NCBI RefSeq assembly: GCF_013378445.1
Contig: NZ_JABXYK010000011.1
Coordinates: forward strand, 1 to 64,000
DNA length: 64,000 bases
Direction: 5' to 3'
Source: Mycoplana rhizolycopersici
Lineage (GTDB): Bacteria > Pseudomonadota > Alphaproteobacteria > Rhizobiales > Rhizobiaceae
The notes beneath the pieces were generated by a model that saw only the letters and a program-made list of their open reading frames with translations, ran no database searches and had not been told where the DNA came from. Both the position numbers and the translations under genes were made by a program. How positions within the stretch are numbered: the first letter of the stretch is position 1; the number at the start of each line of letters is the position of its first letter. This document shows positions 9,140-17,895 of the stretch, piece after piece.

Positions 9140-10066
9140 ATGACGAAATCGGCTTCCGGGCTGTTGCCAATCGCCTATTCCGCAGAGGTCGCGGCCGCCA
9201 AGGAACGCGGCGCTCCGCTGGTGGCGCTCGAATCCACCATCATCACCCATGGCATGCCCTTCCCCGGCAATCTCGAGATGGCGCGCAGCGTCGAGCGGAT
9301 CATTCGCGAGGAAGGCGCTGTTCCAGCCACCATCGCCGTCATCGACGGCATCCTGCATGTCGGCCTTGACGATGCGGAACTGCAGGCGCTGGCGCAGACG
9401 AGCGGCGCGATGAAGCTGTCGCGGGCCGACCTCGCCTTCGCCATCGCCGAACGCCGCACCGGTGCCACGACCGTCGCCGCAACGATGATTGCGGCAAGCC
9501 TTGCCGGCATCCGCGTGTTTGCGACTGGCGGCATCGGCGGCGTGCATCGCAAGGCGGAGGAAAGCTTCGACATTTCGGCAGATCTGGACGAGCTTTCGCG
9601 AACCGGCGTCATCGTCGTCTGCGCCGGCGCCAAGGCGATCCTCGACATTCCGAAGACGCTGGAAGTGCTGGAGACGCGCGGCGTACCGGTCGTCACCTAT
9701 GACAGCCCCACCTTCCCGGCCTTCTGGTCGCGCGATTCGGGGCTTGCGAGCCCGCTGATGCTGAACAGCCCGGCCGCGATCGCCAATTTCCAGAAGGTTC
9801 GCGAACAGTTCGGCATCGGCGGCGGCATGCTGATCGCCAATCCCGTCCCGCAGGAAAACGAAATCCCCCGCCGGGAGATGGAGATCTACATCGAACGGGC
9901 GCTCGACAATGCCGAGCGCGACGAAATCTCCGGCAAGGCGGTGACCCCGTACCTTCTCGATACCATCTTCCGCCTCACCGATGGGCGCAGCCTGGCGACC
10001 AACATCGCACTGGTTGAGAACAATGCGCGGCTGGCGGCCGAAATCGCGGTGGCGCTGGCAGACTGA
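9140..10066 (+). CDS. psuG: Pseudouridine-5'-phosphate glycosidase
   Basis: This 308-residue protein of the PsuG/IndA family splits pseudouridine-5'-phosphate into uracil and ribose-5-phosphate. Family blocks are clear: VALESTIITHGMPFPGN with the conserved Glu near the N-terminus, ATGGIGGVHR in the middle, and TYDSPTFPAFWSRDSGL. I chose ATG 9140 because GAGG at 9128-9131 is 8 bases upstream. The ATG at 9134 would be only 2 bases from that site. It lies 78 bases after psuK, and together they form a complete pseudouridine degradation pathway. Confidence 0.92.
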   Translation: MTKSASGLLPIAYSAEVAAAKERGAPLVALESTIITHGMPFPGNLEMARSVERIIREEGAVPATIAVIDGILHVGLDDAELQALAQTSGAMKLSRADLAFAIAERRTGATTVAATMIAASLAGIRVFATGGIGGVHRKAEESFDISADLDELSRTGVIVVCAGAKAILDIPKTLEVLETRGVPVVTYDSPTFPAFWSRDSGLASPLMLNSPAAIANFQKVREQFGIGGGMLIANPVPQENEIPRREMEIYIERALDNAERDEISGKAVTPYLLDTIFRLTDGRSLATNIALVENNARLAAEIAVALAD

Positions 10067-10096
10067 GAGCTGCCAACTGGCGACGCCGGGCCTTCG

Positions 10097-10459
10097 CTAT
10101 ATGGATAGGCGAACGGCTCGGCTCGAAACCTGGATCGGATTGCCGGAGGGATCCTTCGCATTGGCAAAGGCATAACCCTCCGCCCTGTGCACCGGGCCGA
10201 ATTCAAGACCCGCCGCGGCACTATCCCGGCAGAAGGCATCGACGTCTTCCACATCGAACACGAGCTTCACCGTCGACCGCCCCAAGCGCTGGCCGCGGGC
10301 GGCAGGGTGGAGCATGATGTTCGCGCCGCCATTGGGACCGAACAGTTCCACGATGCGGTCATCATCCCGCTGCGACACCTCGAAGCCGAAGAAGCGCTGA
10401 TAGAACTGCGCAGTCTCCTCGATATCCCTGACGTAGAGAAGTATCCGGCCGAGCCTCAT
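10097..10459 (-). CDS. VOC-family (glyoxalase/bleomycin-resistance fold) protein
   Basis: This 120-residue single-domain protein starts MRLGRILLYVRDIEETAQFY, the typical first strand and helix of the vicinal-oxygen-chelate fold. It ends with the usual KDPSGNPIQV block. Such proteins are metal-dependent isomerases, dioxygenases or binding proteins, and the substrate cannot be told from sequence. It converges on psuG with a 30-base gap. No operon partner is visible. Confidence 0.8.
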   Translation of the reverse strand: MRLGRILLYVRDIEETAQFYQRFFGFEVSQRDDDRIVELFGPNGGANIMLHPAARGQRLGRSTVKLVFDVEDVDAFCRDSAAAGLEFGPVHRAEGYAFANAKDPSGNPIQVSSRAVRLSI

Positions 10460-10764
10460 CGGGATCCTTTCGCACGAACACGGGAAGAAAGCGGGGCGGA
10501 CAGGCCTTTTGCCAATGATCGATGAGCAGACCCCATCGATCCGGATCGATTTCGGTTTCCGCTAGGCGAAAACCACATCCGGACCACCCGGTCTTGTCAG
10601 GATTTTCAACGACGGCCGCGAACCAAAAGCGACCGGCCCTGTGTACCATTTCCGCTCCCCGGCGGCGGCAAAATCCTCGCACGATGCCATGGCATCGCCC
10701 GGTCTTTTGCTAGCGGGATGACCGGATACAGTCCACGCAATGGGCTCCGGTCACCGATTCGGTC
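10460..10764. other. Intergenic region between the VOC gene and cckA
   Basis: About 305 bases contain the VOC gene promoter side and the cckA 3' flank. A 14-base perfect palindrome, GATGCCATGGCATC, lies near 10683-10696. I see no credible coding sequence or structured RNA. Confidence 0.4.
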
Positions 10765-13377
10765 CTATCCGTCCAGCATCTCGCGCACGGCCTCGGCCAG
10801 TTGCTTCAGCGAGAACGGCTTCGGCAGGAAGCCGAATTTCGCGTCCGCCGGGAGGTTGCGGGCAAAGGCATCCTCGGCATAGCCGGAAACGAAGATGAAC
10901 TTCAGGTCGGGGTAGTTCTTGCGCAGTTCGCGCAGCAGCGACGGCCCGTCCATTTCAGGCATCACGACGTCGGACACGACGATATCGACTGCGCCGCCGA
11001 GCTCTTCCATGATGTCGAGCGCCTCCACCCCGGAGCCAGCCTCGTGCACGGTGTAGCCGCGGGTCTCCAGCATGCGCTTGCCCCCACGGCGCACCGCCTC
11101 TTCGTCCTCGACGAGCAGAACCACGGCCGAACCGGTCAGGTCGCGCGGCTCCTTGGCGGGATCGGTTGTCGGCGCAGGAACGGCGCGCGGTACAGCCTCG
11201 CCGCCGGACACGCCAGGGGCCTGCAGCGCCGGTGCGGGAATCTCTTCGACATGGCGCGGCATGAAAATGCGGAACATCGTGCCGCGTCCCACTTCCGAAT
11301 CGACGAAAATGTAGCCGCCGCTCTGCTTGATGATGCCGTAGACCATCGACAGGCCGAGACCGGTGCCCTTGCCCACTTCCTTGGTCGTGAAGAAGGGCTC
11401 GAAGATCTTGTCGCGGATTTCCGGCGGAATGCCGGTGCCGCGGTCCATGACGTCGATCTCGACATAGTCGCCTTCCGGCAATTCGCGGTAGCCGAGCGCC
11501 GGCACGTCCGCCGCCTCGACGTTGCGTGTGCGGAAGGTGATGGTTCCCCCGTCCGGCATCGCGTCGCGGGCGTTGACCGCCAGGTTGACCAGCACCTGTT
11601 CGAACTGGCCGAGATCCGTCTTCACCGGCCACAGATCGCGTCCGTAGTCTACCTCGATCTTGACGTTGGTACCGGTCATCCGGTCGACCAGCATGCGCAG
11701 GTCGCCGATCACGTCGGTCATCTGCAGTACGGTCGGGCGCATGGTTTGCTTGCGCGAGAACGCCAGCAGTTGGCGCACCAGCACCGCGGCCCGGTTGGCG
11801 TTGCGCTTGATCTCCATCAGATCGGCAAAGCTGGCATCGGCCGGCCGCGCCGACAGCAGCAGGTGGTCGGAAGAGAGCAGGATCGCCGTCAGCACGTTGT
11901 TGAAGTCGTGCGCGATGCCGCCGGCAAGCGTGCCGACCGCATTCATCTTCTGCGTCTGCGCCATCTGCTTCTCGAGCGCCTTTTGCTCGGTAATCTCGAC
12001 GGCATAGACGATCGCGGCCTCTTCGGGGGACTGGTCGTTCTGGTCGATGACGGCATTCACATAGAAGCGGAAATGGCGTCCTTCGTCGCCTGGAAGCAGC
12101 GAATCGATCGGCGCGATGTCGCCCTGGCGGTCGCGCGCTGCCTCAAGCGCTGCCTCCAACCGCGACCGGTCGGTCACATGCACGATGCTTTCCAGCCGCG
12201 CGCCCTTGTCGATGTCGTCGCGCGAGACGACGCCGGAGAACAGTTTCAGGAACGGCGCGTTCGTGCGCAGGATGCGCCCGTCGCCGTCGACAGAGGCGAT
12301 CGCCATCGGCGTATTGTTAAAGAAGCGCGTGAAACGCATGGCGGCCACCGAGGCCGACTGGTCGCTGTCGTCGGTCACGTCGCGCGCAAGCACGATGGTC
12401 CGGCTTTCGCCGGGCGCACCGTCGCGGTTGGCGGTGACACGGTGGACGAGGCGGACCGGAAGGCTCTGGCCGTTCGATTTGCGCAGGTCCAGGTCGAGCA
12501 CCACGGTCTTCTTCGCGCCCGGCTCGGCCTGCACCGATTGCACCAGGGCCAGTCCCTCGCCGGCGAGGAGATCACCCATCGACAGCGTTCCGGGATGGAA
12601 TTTCGTCAGGTCGATGCCGAGCCAGTCGGCCAGCGTCGCATTGAGATAGACCACCTCACCCTTGCGCCCGGCGGAGAAGAAACCGGCAGGCGCATGGTCC
12701 AGATAGTCGATCGCGTTCTGAAGCTCCTTGAAGAAGCGCTCCTGGTCGTCGCGTTCGGAGGTGATGTCGGCGATCTGCCAGACATAAAGCGACGGTCCGC
12801 TTCGCTCGCGATTGGGCAGGATCCGGGCCTTGAGCCGGTACCAGCGGGCACCGGTTCCGCCCGCAACGGCGGTGTTCAGCGGCTTCAGCAGCCGGAACTC
12901 CTCCGCTCCCTCCTTGCCCTCGTGCAGGCCGTTGGTCAGGCGGTAGACCGATTCGGTGGCTTCCCGGTCGCGCGAGAACAACGTCTCCAGCGTCTGCGCC
13001 TCGTTTTCGTGCGCAGCACCGGTGAGCGCGCCATAGGCGGCGTTGGCATAGATGATGCGGCCCTTGCGATCGGTGATCAGCGTACCGTCCGGCTGGGTAT
13101 CGACGAAGGTGCGGGCCAGTTCGTCCGGGCGCGACTGCGGCATGATCTCGATGAAACCGATCATGGCCGAGACGAAGAAAAATATGCCCACCATCGCGAG
13201 CACGCCGAGAATGCCGAGCACGATTTCGTTCTCGAGCTGGTTCTTGAAGAGAATGAAGGCGCCTGCCGAAGCCGTCAGCACGATCGCCAGAAGCACGATC
13301 CTCAGGATCACGCCCGGCCGGCTGCTCCGCTCGACGATCGGTGCGTGATACTCAACCTCCTGCCGGATCTTAGACAT
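10765..13377 (-). CDS. cckA: Cell-cycle hybrid histidine kinase CckA
   Basis: This 870-residue hybrid kinase has two membrane segments (about residues 24-44 and 53-75) and PAS-like domains between about 85 and 465. The HisKA domain carries the phospho-accepting His490 in [15 protein letters not shown], followed by an HATPase domain with [11 protein letters not shown] and [13 protein letters not shown] receiver domain at about 752-868 has its phospho-Asp at 803 in [10 protein letters not shown]. The order matches CckA, which passes phosphate through ChpT to CtrA and CpdR to control the cell cycle. It stands alone with its own divergent promoter region. All catalytic residues are present. Confidence 0.95.
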   Translation of the reverse strand: MSKIRQEVEYHAPIVERSSRPGVILRIVLLAIVLTASAGAFILFKNQLENEIVLGILGVLAMVGIFFFVSAMIGFIEIMPQSRPDELARTFVDTQPDGTLITDRKGRIIYANAAYGALTGAAHENEAQTLETLFSRDREATESVYRLTNGLHEGKEGAEEFRLLKPLNTAVAGGTGARWYRLKARILPNRERSGPSLYVWQIADITSERDDQERFFKELQNAIDYLDHAPAGFFSAGRKGEVVYLNATLADWLGIDLTKFHPGTLSMGDLLAGEGLALVQSVQAEPGAKKTVVLDLDLRKSNGQSLPVRLVHRVTANRDGAPGESRTIVLARDVTDDSDQSASVAAMRFTRFFNNTPMAIASVDGDGRILRTNAPFLKLFSGVVSRDDIDKGARLESIVHVTDRSRLEAALEAARDRQGDIAPIDSLLPGDEGRHFRFYVNAVIDQNDQSPEEAAIVYAVEITEQKALEKQMAQTQKMNAVGTLAGGIAHDFNNVLTAILLSSDHLLLSARPADASFADLMEIKRNANRAAVLVRQLLAFSRKQTMRPTVLQMTDVIGDLRMLVDRMTGTNVKIEVDYGRDLWPVKTDLGQFEQVLVNLAVNARDAMPDGGTITFRTRNVEAADVPALGYRELPEGDYVEIDVMDRGTGIPPEIRDKIFEPFFTTKEVGKGTGLGLSMVYGIIKQSGGYIFVDSEVGRGTMFRIFMPRHVEEIPAPALQAPGVSGGEAVPRAVPAPTTDPAKEPRDLTGSAVVLLVEDEEAVRRGGKRMLETRGYTVHEAGSGVEALDIMEELGGAVDIVVSDVVMPEMDGPSLLRELRKNYPDLKFIFVSGYAEDAFARNLPADAKFGFLPKPFSLKQLAEAVREMLDG

Positions 13378-13442
13378 CGCCCTCTCTCTTGGCCTGAAAC
13401 TCCTGAAGGCCGCGCGGCGCGGGAGCCATTGGAATCACTTTA

Positions 13443-13467
13443 GCTTTTTGAGGGAAACCCAAAAAGC
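13443..13467. repeat. Inverted repeat in the cckA / FliO-like divergent promoter region
   Basis: GCTTTTT and GGG pair with CCC and AAAAAGC around a 3-base loop, with a two-base bulge on one arm. It lies about 66 bases upstream of the cckA start. It could be an operator or a weak terminator; no protein binding is known. Confidence 0.4.
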
Positions 13468-13646
13468 AAAGGAATGAAAGCTGCAAGCCCCAATTCACAG
13501 GGAATATCGCTCGCTCACTGCTATGTCCCGGCCGGCGATTGCGTGGGCCGGTGCCAGCCGTTAGAGGACAACCTGCCCGCCGAACTTGTGCGAGCCCGAA
13601 AAAAGCCGTCAAATGAACGCAACCTGTGGCCAAGGAGTTAGCCTTC

Positions 13647-14702
13647 ATGTTCGAGGAGACCATCGCTCAACACGGCACGAAGTTCCTGGTTGCCGCACTC
13701 GCCGTTCTGCTTGGCCTGGCTTGCCTGGCGCTGGTGCTGTGGATCGTCCGGCGCCGCCCGTCATCGCCTTTCATCCGTGGCGGGCGCAACCGCCAGCCCC
13801 GGCTTTCCGTGCTGGATGCCGCCGCCGTCGATACGCGCCGCCGGCTCGTCCTCGTCAGGCGTGACGATGTCGAACACCTGCTGATGATCGGCGGGCCGAC
13901 CGACATCGTAATCGAAAGCCGCATCCTCGCCCCAACGCAAGCCGACGCACCGGAAACAGCAACTTCCGGCACCATCGCTGCGCCCATGCCGAGCGAGCCG
14001 ATGCCGGCGGAGCCGGCGATTGCCGCAATCATCCCCGCCCAGGAACCGGCACCGGCCACTGTTGCGGCCCGCCCCGCCCCCGCCGCGGTTGCTGTTCCGT
14101 CTGCACCGGCTGTTGTGCGCACGACTGCGACCGTCCTGCCGACGCGCGCCGAACAGCCGGCACCGCCAATGCCTGCAAGCGGCATCTCTGCGATGGGAAA
14201 CATGCTCTACGGCGCAGACACCGGCCCCGCTGTCGCCACGCCGCGCGCGAGCCAGCCATTGCCGGAGGCCGCGCCCGCGCGCGCCGCGCCGCCCGCCCCG
14301 TCACTCCAGCCGGTCCATGCACCTGCGCCGTCGCTTGAACGCAATGCCATCGATGCGCTCGATCGCGCCCGCGATCGCGTCCTGACAAGTCCGGTCGGCA
14401 CCGGCAGCGAACGCCTTGCGCCGCAGGCCATGCCAACGCCGTCACCGGCGCAGCCGCAGACTCCGGCCGTCGAACCGCAACGACCGGCGGTCGAGAATGC
14501 AGCGCTGGTCAGCGAATTCGAGCGCATTCTGGAGCAGGAGATCGCCACCGCACCGGCGCGCAGCACCGGCAGTGTCGCCCCTGGCACGCGAACGGAACCG
14601 GCAGCACCCGAGGCAGGCCCGCAACAGCCCAAAAGCCGCGAGGAAACCGAGGCCGAGATGGCGCGCCTGCTCGGCGAGATATCCGTCACCCGCAACTCCT
14701 GA
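13647..14702 (+). CDS. FliO-like membrane protein with proline/alanine-rich tail
   Basis: This 351-residue protein has one N-terminal membrane segment (about residues 10-33). A short FliO-type domain follows, with LSVLDAAAVDTRRRLVLVRR and VEHLLMIGGPTDIVIES. Then comes a long, low-complexity Ala/Pro-rich region and a charged C-terminus. FliO helps assemble the flagellar export gate, and related domains occur in other inner-membrane proteins. I chose ATG 13647 because AAGGAG lies 9 bases upstream; a GTG at 13626 is in frame. No flagellar genes are nearby, so the role is uncertain. It is transcribed away from cckA. Confidence 0.65.
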   Translation: MFEETIAQHGTKFLVAALAVLLGLACLALVLWIVRRRPSSPFIRGGRNRQPRLSVLDAAAVDTRRRLVLVRRDDVEHLLMIGGPTDIVIESRILAPTQADAPETATSGTIAAPMPSEPMPAEPAIAAIIPAQEPAPATVAARPAPAAVAVPSAPAVVRTTATVLPTRAEQPAPPMPASGISAMGNMLYGADTGPAVATPRASQPLPEAAPARAAPPAPSLQPVHAPAPSLERNAIDALDRARDRVLTSPVGTGSERLAPQAMPTPSPAQPQTPAVEPQRPAVENAALVSEFERILEQEIATAPARSTGSVAPGTRTEPAAPEAGPQQPKSREETEAEMARLLGEISVTRNS

Positions 14703-14888
14703 AAAGGCCCAGCGCCGACCGGATGTTTTCGGCGCTGGTCGCAAGGTGAATACCGCCGCAACCACGCCAAGCCGGGGTACGGCGCCTGAGATCGCTCGCC
14801 ACGTCAGCAACCTATCCCGAGCCGGCGATGCCGCAGCCGGTGGATGTCCACCGCCTCCTTCAACGTCCAACGATCCCGGTCGAAACAG
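14703..14888. other. 3' flank of the FliO-like gene
   Basis: This is most of the 307-base gap between the FliO-like gene and dksA, excluding the terminator. I find no gene or structured element in it. Confidence 0.4.
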
Positions 14889-14920
14889 AAAAGCCCGCCG
14901 ACGACAGCCGGCGGGCTTTT
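14889..14920. terminator. Bidirectional terminator between the FliO-like gene and dksA
   Basis: AAAAGCCCGCCG at 14889-14900 pairs perfectly with CGGCGGGCTTTT at 14909-14920 around an 8-base loop. Each strand reads a GC stem followed by four T residues, so it can end transcription from both converging genes. Confidence 0.85.
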
Positions 14921-15009
14921 GTTCGTCCCTTTTTGACAGGGACAGACTGTGAACGCTCGAGCAATGCACCAGACCGCGTGACGACCTCCTCGTCGCACGC
15001 CACAGGCGA

Positions 15010-15429
15010 TTACTCGTCGCGGTAGACCTTCTCGCGACGCTCGTGGCGCTCCTGCGCCTCGATCGACAGCGTTGCAATCGGTCGGGCGTCGAGGCGCTTG
15101 AGACCGATCGGCTCGCCGGTTTCCTCGCAATAGCCGTAGGTGCCTTCGTCGAGCCGCTGCAGGGCTGCGTCGATCTTCGAGATCAACTTGCGCTGTCGAT
15201 CGCGGGCTCTCAGTTCGATGGCACGGTCGGTTTCGGAGGATGCCCGGTCCGCAAGGTCGGGATGGTTGGCACTTTCTTCGGCGAGGTGATCGAGGGTTTC
15301 GCGCGCCTCGCGCAGAATGTCGTTTTTCCAGGCGTTCAACTTCGCTCGAAAGTAGGCACGCTGGTTGGCATTCATGAACTCTTCGTCTTCATTGAGGACA
15401 AAGGTACTAAGATCGATCTTCTCACTCAA
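15010..15429 (-). CDS. dksA: RNA polymerase-binding transcription factor DksA
   Basis: This 139-residue DksA binds the RNA polymerase secondary channel and works with ppGpp to adjust rRNA and amino acid gene transcription. It has the coiled-coil core with DLADRASSETDRAIELRARD, in which the two acidic tip residues are seen. A C-terminal zinc-finger region follows with YGYCEETGEPIGLKRL. As in many alphaproteobacterial DksA proteins, the finger is reduced: one Cys remains and Thr/Gly occupy the second position. The start is a TTG at 15429, with AGGAGA 6 bases upstream. This gives MSEKIDLSTFVLN, the usual rhizobial N-terminus. Confidence 0.95.
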   Translation of the reverse strand: MSEKIDLSTFVLNEDEEFMNANQRAYFRAKLNAWKNDILREARETLDHLAEESANHPDLADRASSETDRAIELRARDRQRKLISKIDAALQRLDEGTYGYCEETGEPIGLKRLDARPIATLSIEAQERHERREKVYRDE

Positions 15430-15432
15430 CGC

Positions 15433-15523
15433 GATTCTCCTGAAGAACATCTCAAGGGCGCTGTATATCCCTCTGAAAGAGCCGATTCAAGCCTGACTGA
15501 TCTTGTAAACCGATTTTTGAATC
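15433..15523. promoter_or_regulatory. Cluster of three GANTC (CcrM methylation) sites upstream of dksA
   Basis: GATTC at 15433-15437, GATTC at 15484-15488 and GAATC at 15519-15523 lie within 91 bases just before the dksA start. GANTC is the CcrM methyltransferase site in alphaproteobacteria, and grouped sites in promoters can link transcription to replication through GcrA. A regulatory effect is inferred only. Confidence 0.35.
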
Positions 15524-15803
15524 TGCTCGAAATTCAGTCTATCCGGCTAATATTTCATCACGATAACAGCAGCTTGTAACTTTCGCCCGTTTGCCGGGTT
15601 CACGCCGCGTCAGTCGCGCCTTCCACAGGGATGTTCGCCGTTCCTTCCGTCGACGCGTCAAGCGCCTCCGGCGCAGGCAAGTAACGGATAGCCGATCTAT
15701 TTGGTTCCCCGCCTTGCCAGGGAAGCAAAATGAGTTGATCTTTTTTGCTGGCGGATCGAAAACGAAACGCGAAGGCAGCGCGGCGGGCAAAGAGGACCTG
15801 GAC
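15524..15803. other. Divergent intergenic region, dksA / sixA-like
   Basis: This is the rest of the 374-base divergent region. It must contain promoters for both genes. The plus-strand frame stays open through part of it, but the residues are arginine-rich and unlike any phosphatase, so I treat it as untranslated. Confidence 0.4.
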
Positions 15804-16328
15804 TTGGCAGCGACGGCATCAGGCGTCTACAGATTGTACCTGCTCAGGCATGCACGCGCAGGCTGGGCGTCCCCCGGAAAAACCGATTTCGACCGCACGC
15901 TCGACGACGAGGGTTATGCGGAAGCGGAAGTGATCGCCGCCGAAATGGCCGACCAGGGCTATCATCCCCAGCTCGTGATCTCTTCCACCGCCATCAGGTG
16001 CAAGGAAACGGCAGAACCGCTGCGCCGCGTCTTCGGTGAGGACCTGCCGATCCAATATGTCGACACACTGTATGGCGGGACGATCGATTCCTATGCGGAA
16101 GTCGCCTTTGCGGAGCGCGAGGAAACTGCTGTGCTGATCGTCGGCCACAATCCGATGGTGGAGGAATTCTTCCGAATCGTCGTTGGCCAGCCGATCGCCG
16201 ATGCAACCGCCCCGAACGGCTTCCCGACGGCAGCACTCGCTACGATCGACTTCGACCGCCGGCCGAGCGACAGGGATTATTCGGGCGGCCGCCTCTCATG
16301 CTTCATGACGCCGCGCTCCGGCCGCTGA
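15804..16328 (+). CDS. SixA-like histidine phosphatase
   Basis: This 174-residue histidine phosphatase carries the catalytic RHG-type motif as LLRHARAGWASP close to the N-terminus. The second catalytic His is in VLIVGHNPMVEEF. The family includes SixA, which removes phosphate from Hpt domains, and small-molecule phosphatases. I chose the TTG at 15804 because GAGG lies about 8 bases upstream and the phosphatase fold begins right after it. It is followed within 95 bases by ycjX on the same strand and may share its transcript. Confidence 0.82.
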   Translation: MAATASGVYRLYLLRHARAGWASPGKTDFDRTLDDEGYAEAEVIAAEMADQGYHPQLVISSTAIRCKETAEPLRRVFGEDLPIQYVDTLYGGTIDSYAEVAFAEREETAVLIVGHNPMVEEFFRIVVGQPIADATAPNGFPTAALATIDFDRRPSDRDYSGGRLSCFMTPRSGR

Positions 16329-16422
16329 GTGGCTGGTAGCGGCATTTCAGTCGTCCTCGCCTTTTCCCGGCTGACGCCGGCACCTATATCGCCATTGAAG
16401 CCGACCGACGTGGAAGAAGCGA

Positions 16423-17895
16423 TTGCCGACACTGACCAACCTTGCTGACGATGCGCTGATCGCACTCGACAACCTCGGCGACCGCGCCGCCAGCCTTGTG
16501 AACCCCACGATCAGGCTCGGCGTGACGGGCCTTTCGCGCGCCGGCAAGACCGTGTTCATCTCTTCACTCGTGCATAATCTGCTGAACGGCGGCCGCCTGC
16601 CCTTGTTCGAACCCATGCGCTCCGGCCGCATTTCGCGCGTCCGCCTCGAGCCCCAGCCGGACGATGCCGTACCCCGCTTCCAGTACGAGGACCACGTCCG
16701 CGCGCTCGTCGGCGAACGGGTCTGGCCGGATTCGACGCGCGCGATCTCGCAATTGCGCATCACGCTCGACTACGAAAGTGCCAGCGGCTGGGGAAGGCTG
16801 TGGTCTCCCGGCCGCCTTTCGGTCGACGTGATCGACTATCCGGGCGAATGGCTGCTGGACCTGCCCCTGCTCGCGCAGGACTTCCGCACCTTCAGCGAGA
16901 CGACGATTGCGCTCGCGCAGACCGGGATCCGCCGCGTCCTGTCGGCGGAATGGTTCTCCGCCATGGCGCTGTCAGATGCACGCGCCCCCGCCGACGAGGC
17001 GGATGCGCGCCGCCTCGCGCAAGCCTTCACGGCCTATCTGAAAGCCTGCAAGTCCGACGAGCGGTCTCTGTCGACGCTGCCACCCGGCCGCTTCCTGATG
17101 CCGGGCGATCTGGAAGGCTCGCCGGCGCTCACCTTCGCGCCGCTGCCGAAACTACCGGAAGGCCGGGCACCGAAGGGGTCGCTCTGGGCCATGATGGAGC
17201 GCCGCTACGAGGCCTATAAGGCCCATGTTGTCAAGCCGTTCTTCCGGGAACACTTCGCGCGCCTGGATCGCCAGATCGTGCTGATCGACGCGCTGCAGGC
17301 GGTCAACCGCGGCGCGGAAGCCGTGCAGGATCTCGAACGCGCGCTCGGCGACGTCATGGCGTGCTTCCGCCCCGGCGCAAACGGATTCCTGTCCTCGTTC
17401 CTGACACGCCGCATCGATCGCGTGGTGGTGGCGGCGACCAAGGCCGATCACCTCCATCACGAGAGCCATCCGCATCTGGAGGCGTTGACGCGCCGGCTCG
17501 TCGACCGCGCGATCAATCGCATTGGTCTCAGTGGCGCGGGCGTGGAAGTGATGGCGCTGGCATCCGTCCGCGCCACCCGCGAGGCGACGGTCAAGCAGGA
17601 CGGCACGACGCTTCCCGTCATCGTCGGCACGCCGATTGCGGGCGAGTGCATCGACGGCGAGACCTTCGACGGAAAGCGGAAAACCGCCATATTTCCCGGT
17701 GACTTGCCGGAGAATCCGGATTCATTTTTTCAAGCCATTGAATCGAATTCCGAAGAACCGCTGGCGCCGACACTCAACTTCGTCCGCTTCCGACCGCCGG
17801 AAATGGAGGCGCCCGGCGGCGAACTCAGGCTCGCAATCCCCCACATCCGGCTCGACCGCGCGATGCAGTATCTGATCGGAGACCGGCTGGCATGA
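16423..17895 (+). CDS. ycjX: YcjX-family P-loop GTPase
   Basis: This 490-residue protein of the YcjX (DUF463) family is a P-loop NTPase with Walker A GVTGLSRAGKTVF near residues 33-45 and a DYPGEWLLDLPL block near 145. Homologues are cytoplasmic or membrane-associated and are induced by envelope stress in enterobacteria; their exact job is not settled. The start is TTG 16423, with GGAAG upstream. Its stop overlaps the next start by 4 bases (ATGA), so translation is coupled to ycjF. Confidence 0.88.
   Translation: MPTLTNLADDALIALDNLGDRAASLVNPTIRLGVTGLSRAGKTVFISSLVHNLLNGGRLPLFEPMRSGRISRVRLEPQPDDAVPRFQYEDHVRALVGERVWPDSTRAISQLRITLDYESASGWGRLWSPGRLSVDVIDYPGEWLLDLPLLAQDFRTFSETTIALAQTGIRRVLSAEWFSAMALSDARAPADEADARRLAQAFTAYLKACKSDERSLSTLPPGRFLMPGDLEGSPALTFAPLPKLPEGRAPKGSLWAMMERRYEAYKAHVVKPFFREHFARLDRQIVLIDALQAVNRGAEAVQDLERALGDVMACFRPGANGFLSSFLTRRIDRVVVAATKADHLHHESHPHLEALTRRLVDRAINRIGLSGAGVEVMALASVRATREATVKQDGTTLPVIVGTPIAGECIDGETFDGKRKTAIFPGDLPENPDSFFQAIESNSEEPLAPTLNFVRFRPPEMEAPGGELRLAIPHIRLDRAMQYLIGDRLA

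Noticed and set aside
10801-13443. An 880-codon open frame antisense to cckA
   Set aside because: It is fully opposite a clear CckA gene and has a His/Arg/Gln-rich composition typical of GC-rich antisense frames, with no known domain.
15591-15803. N-terminal extension of the SixA-like gene
   Set aside because: The extra residues are mostly arginine-rich with no fold, and a TTG with GAGG upstream marks a better start.
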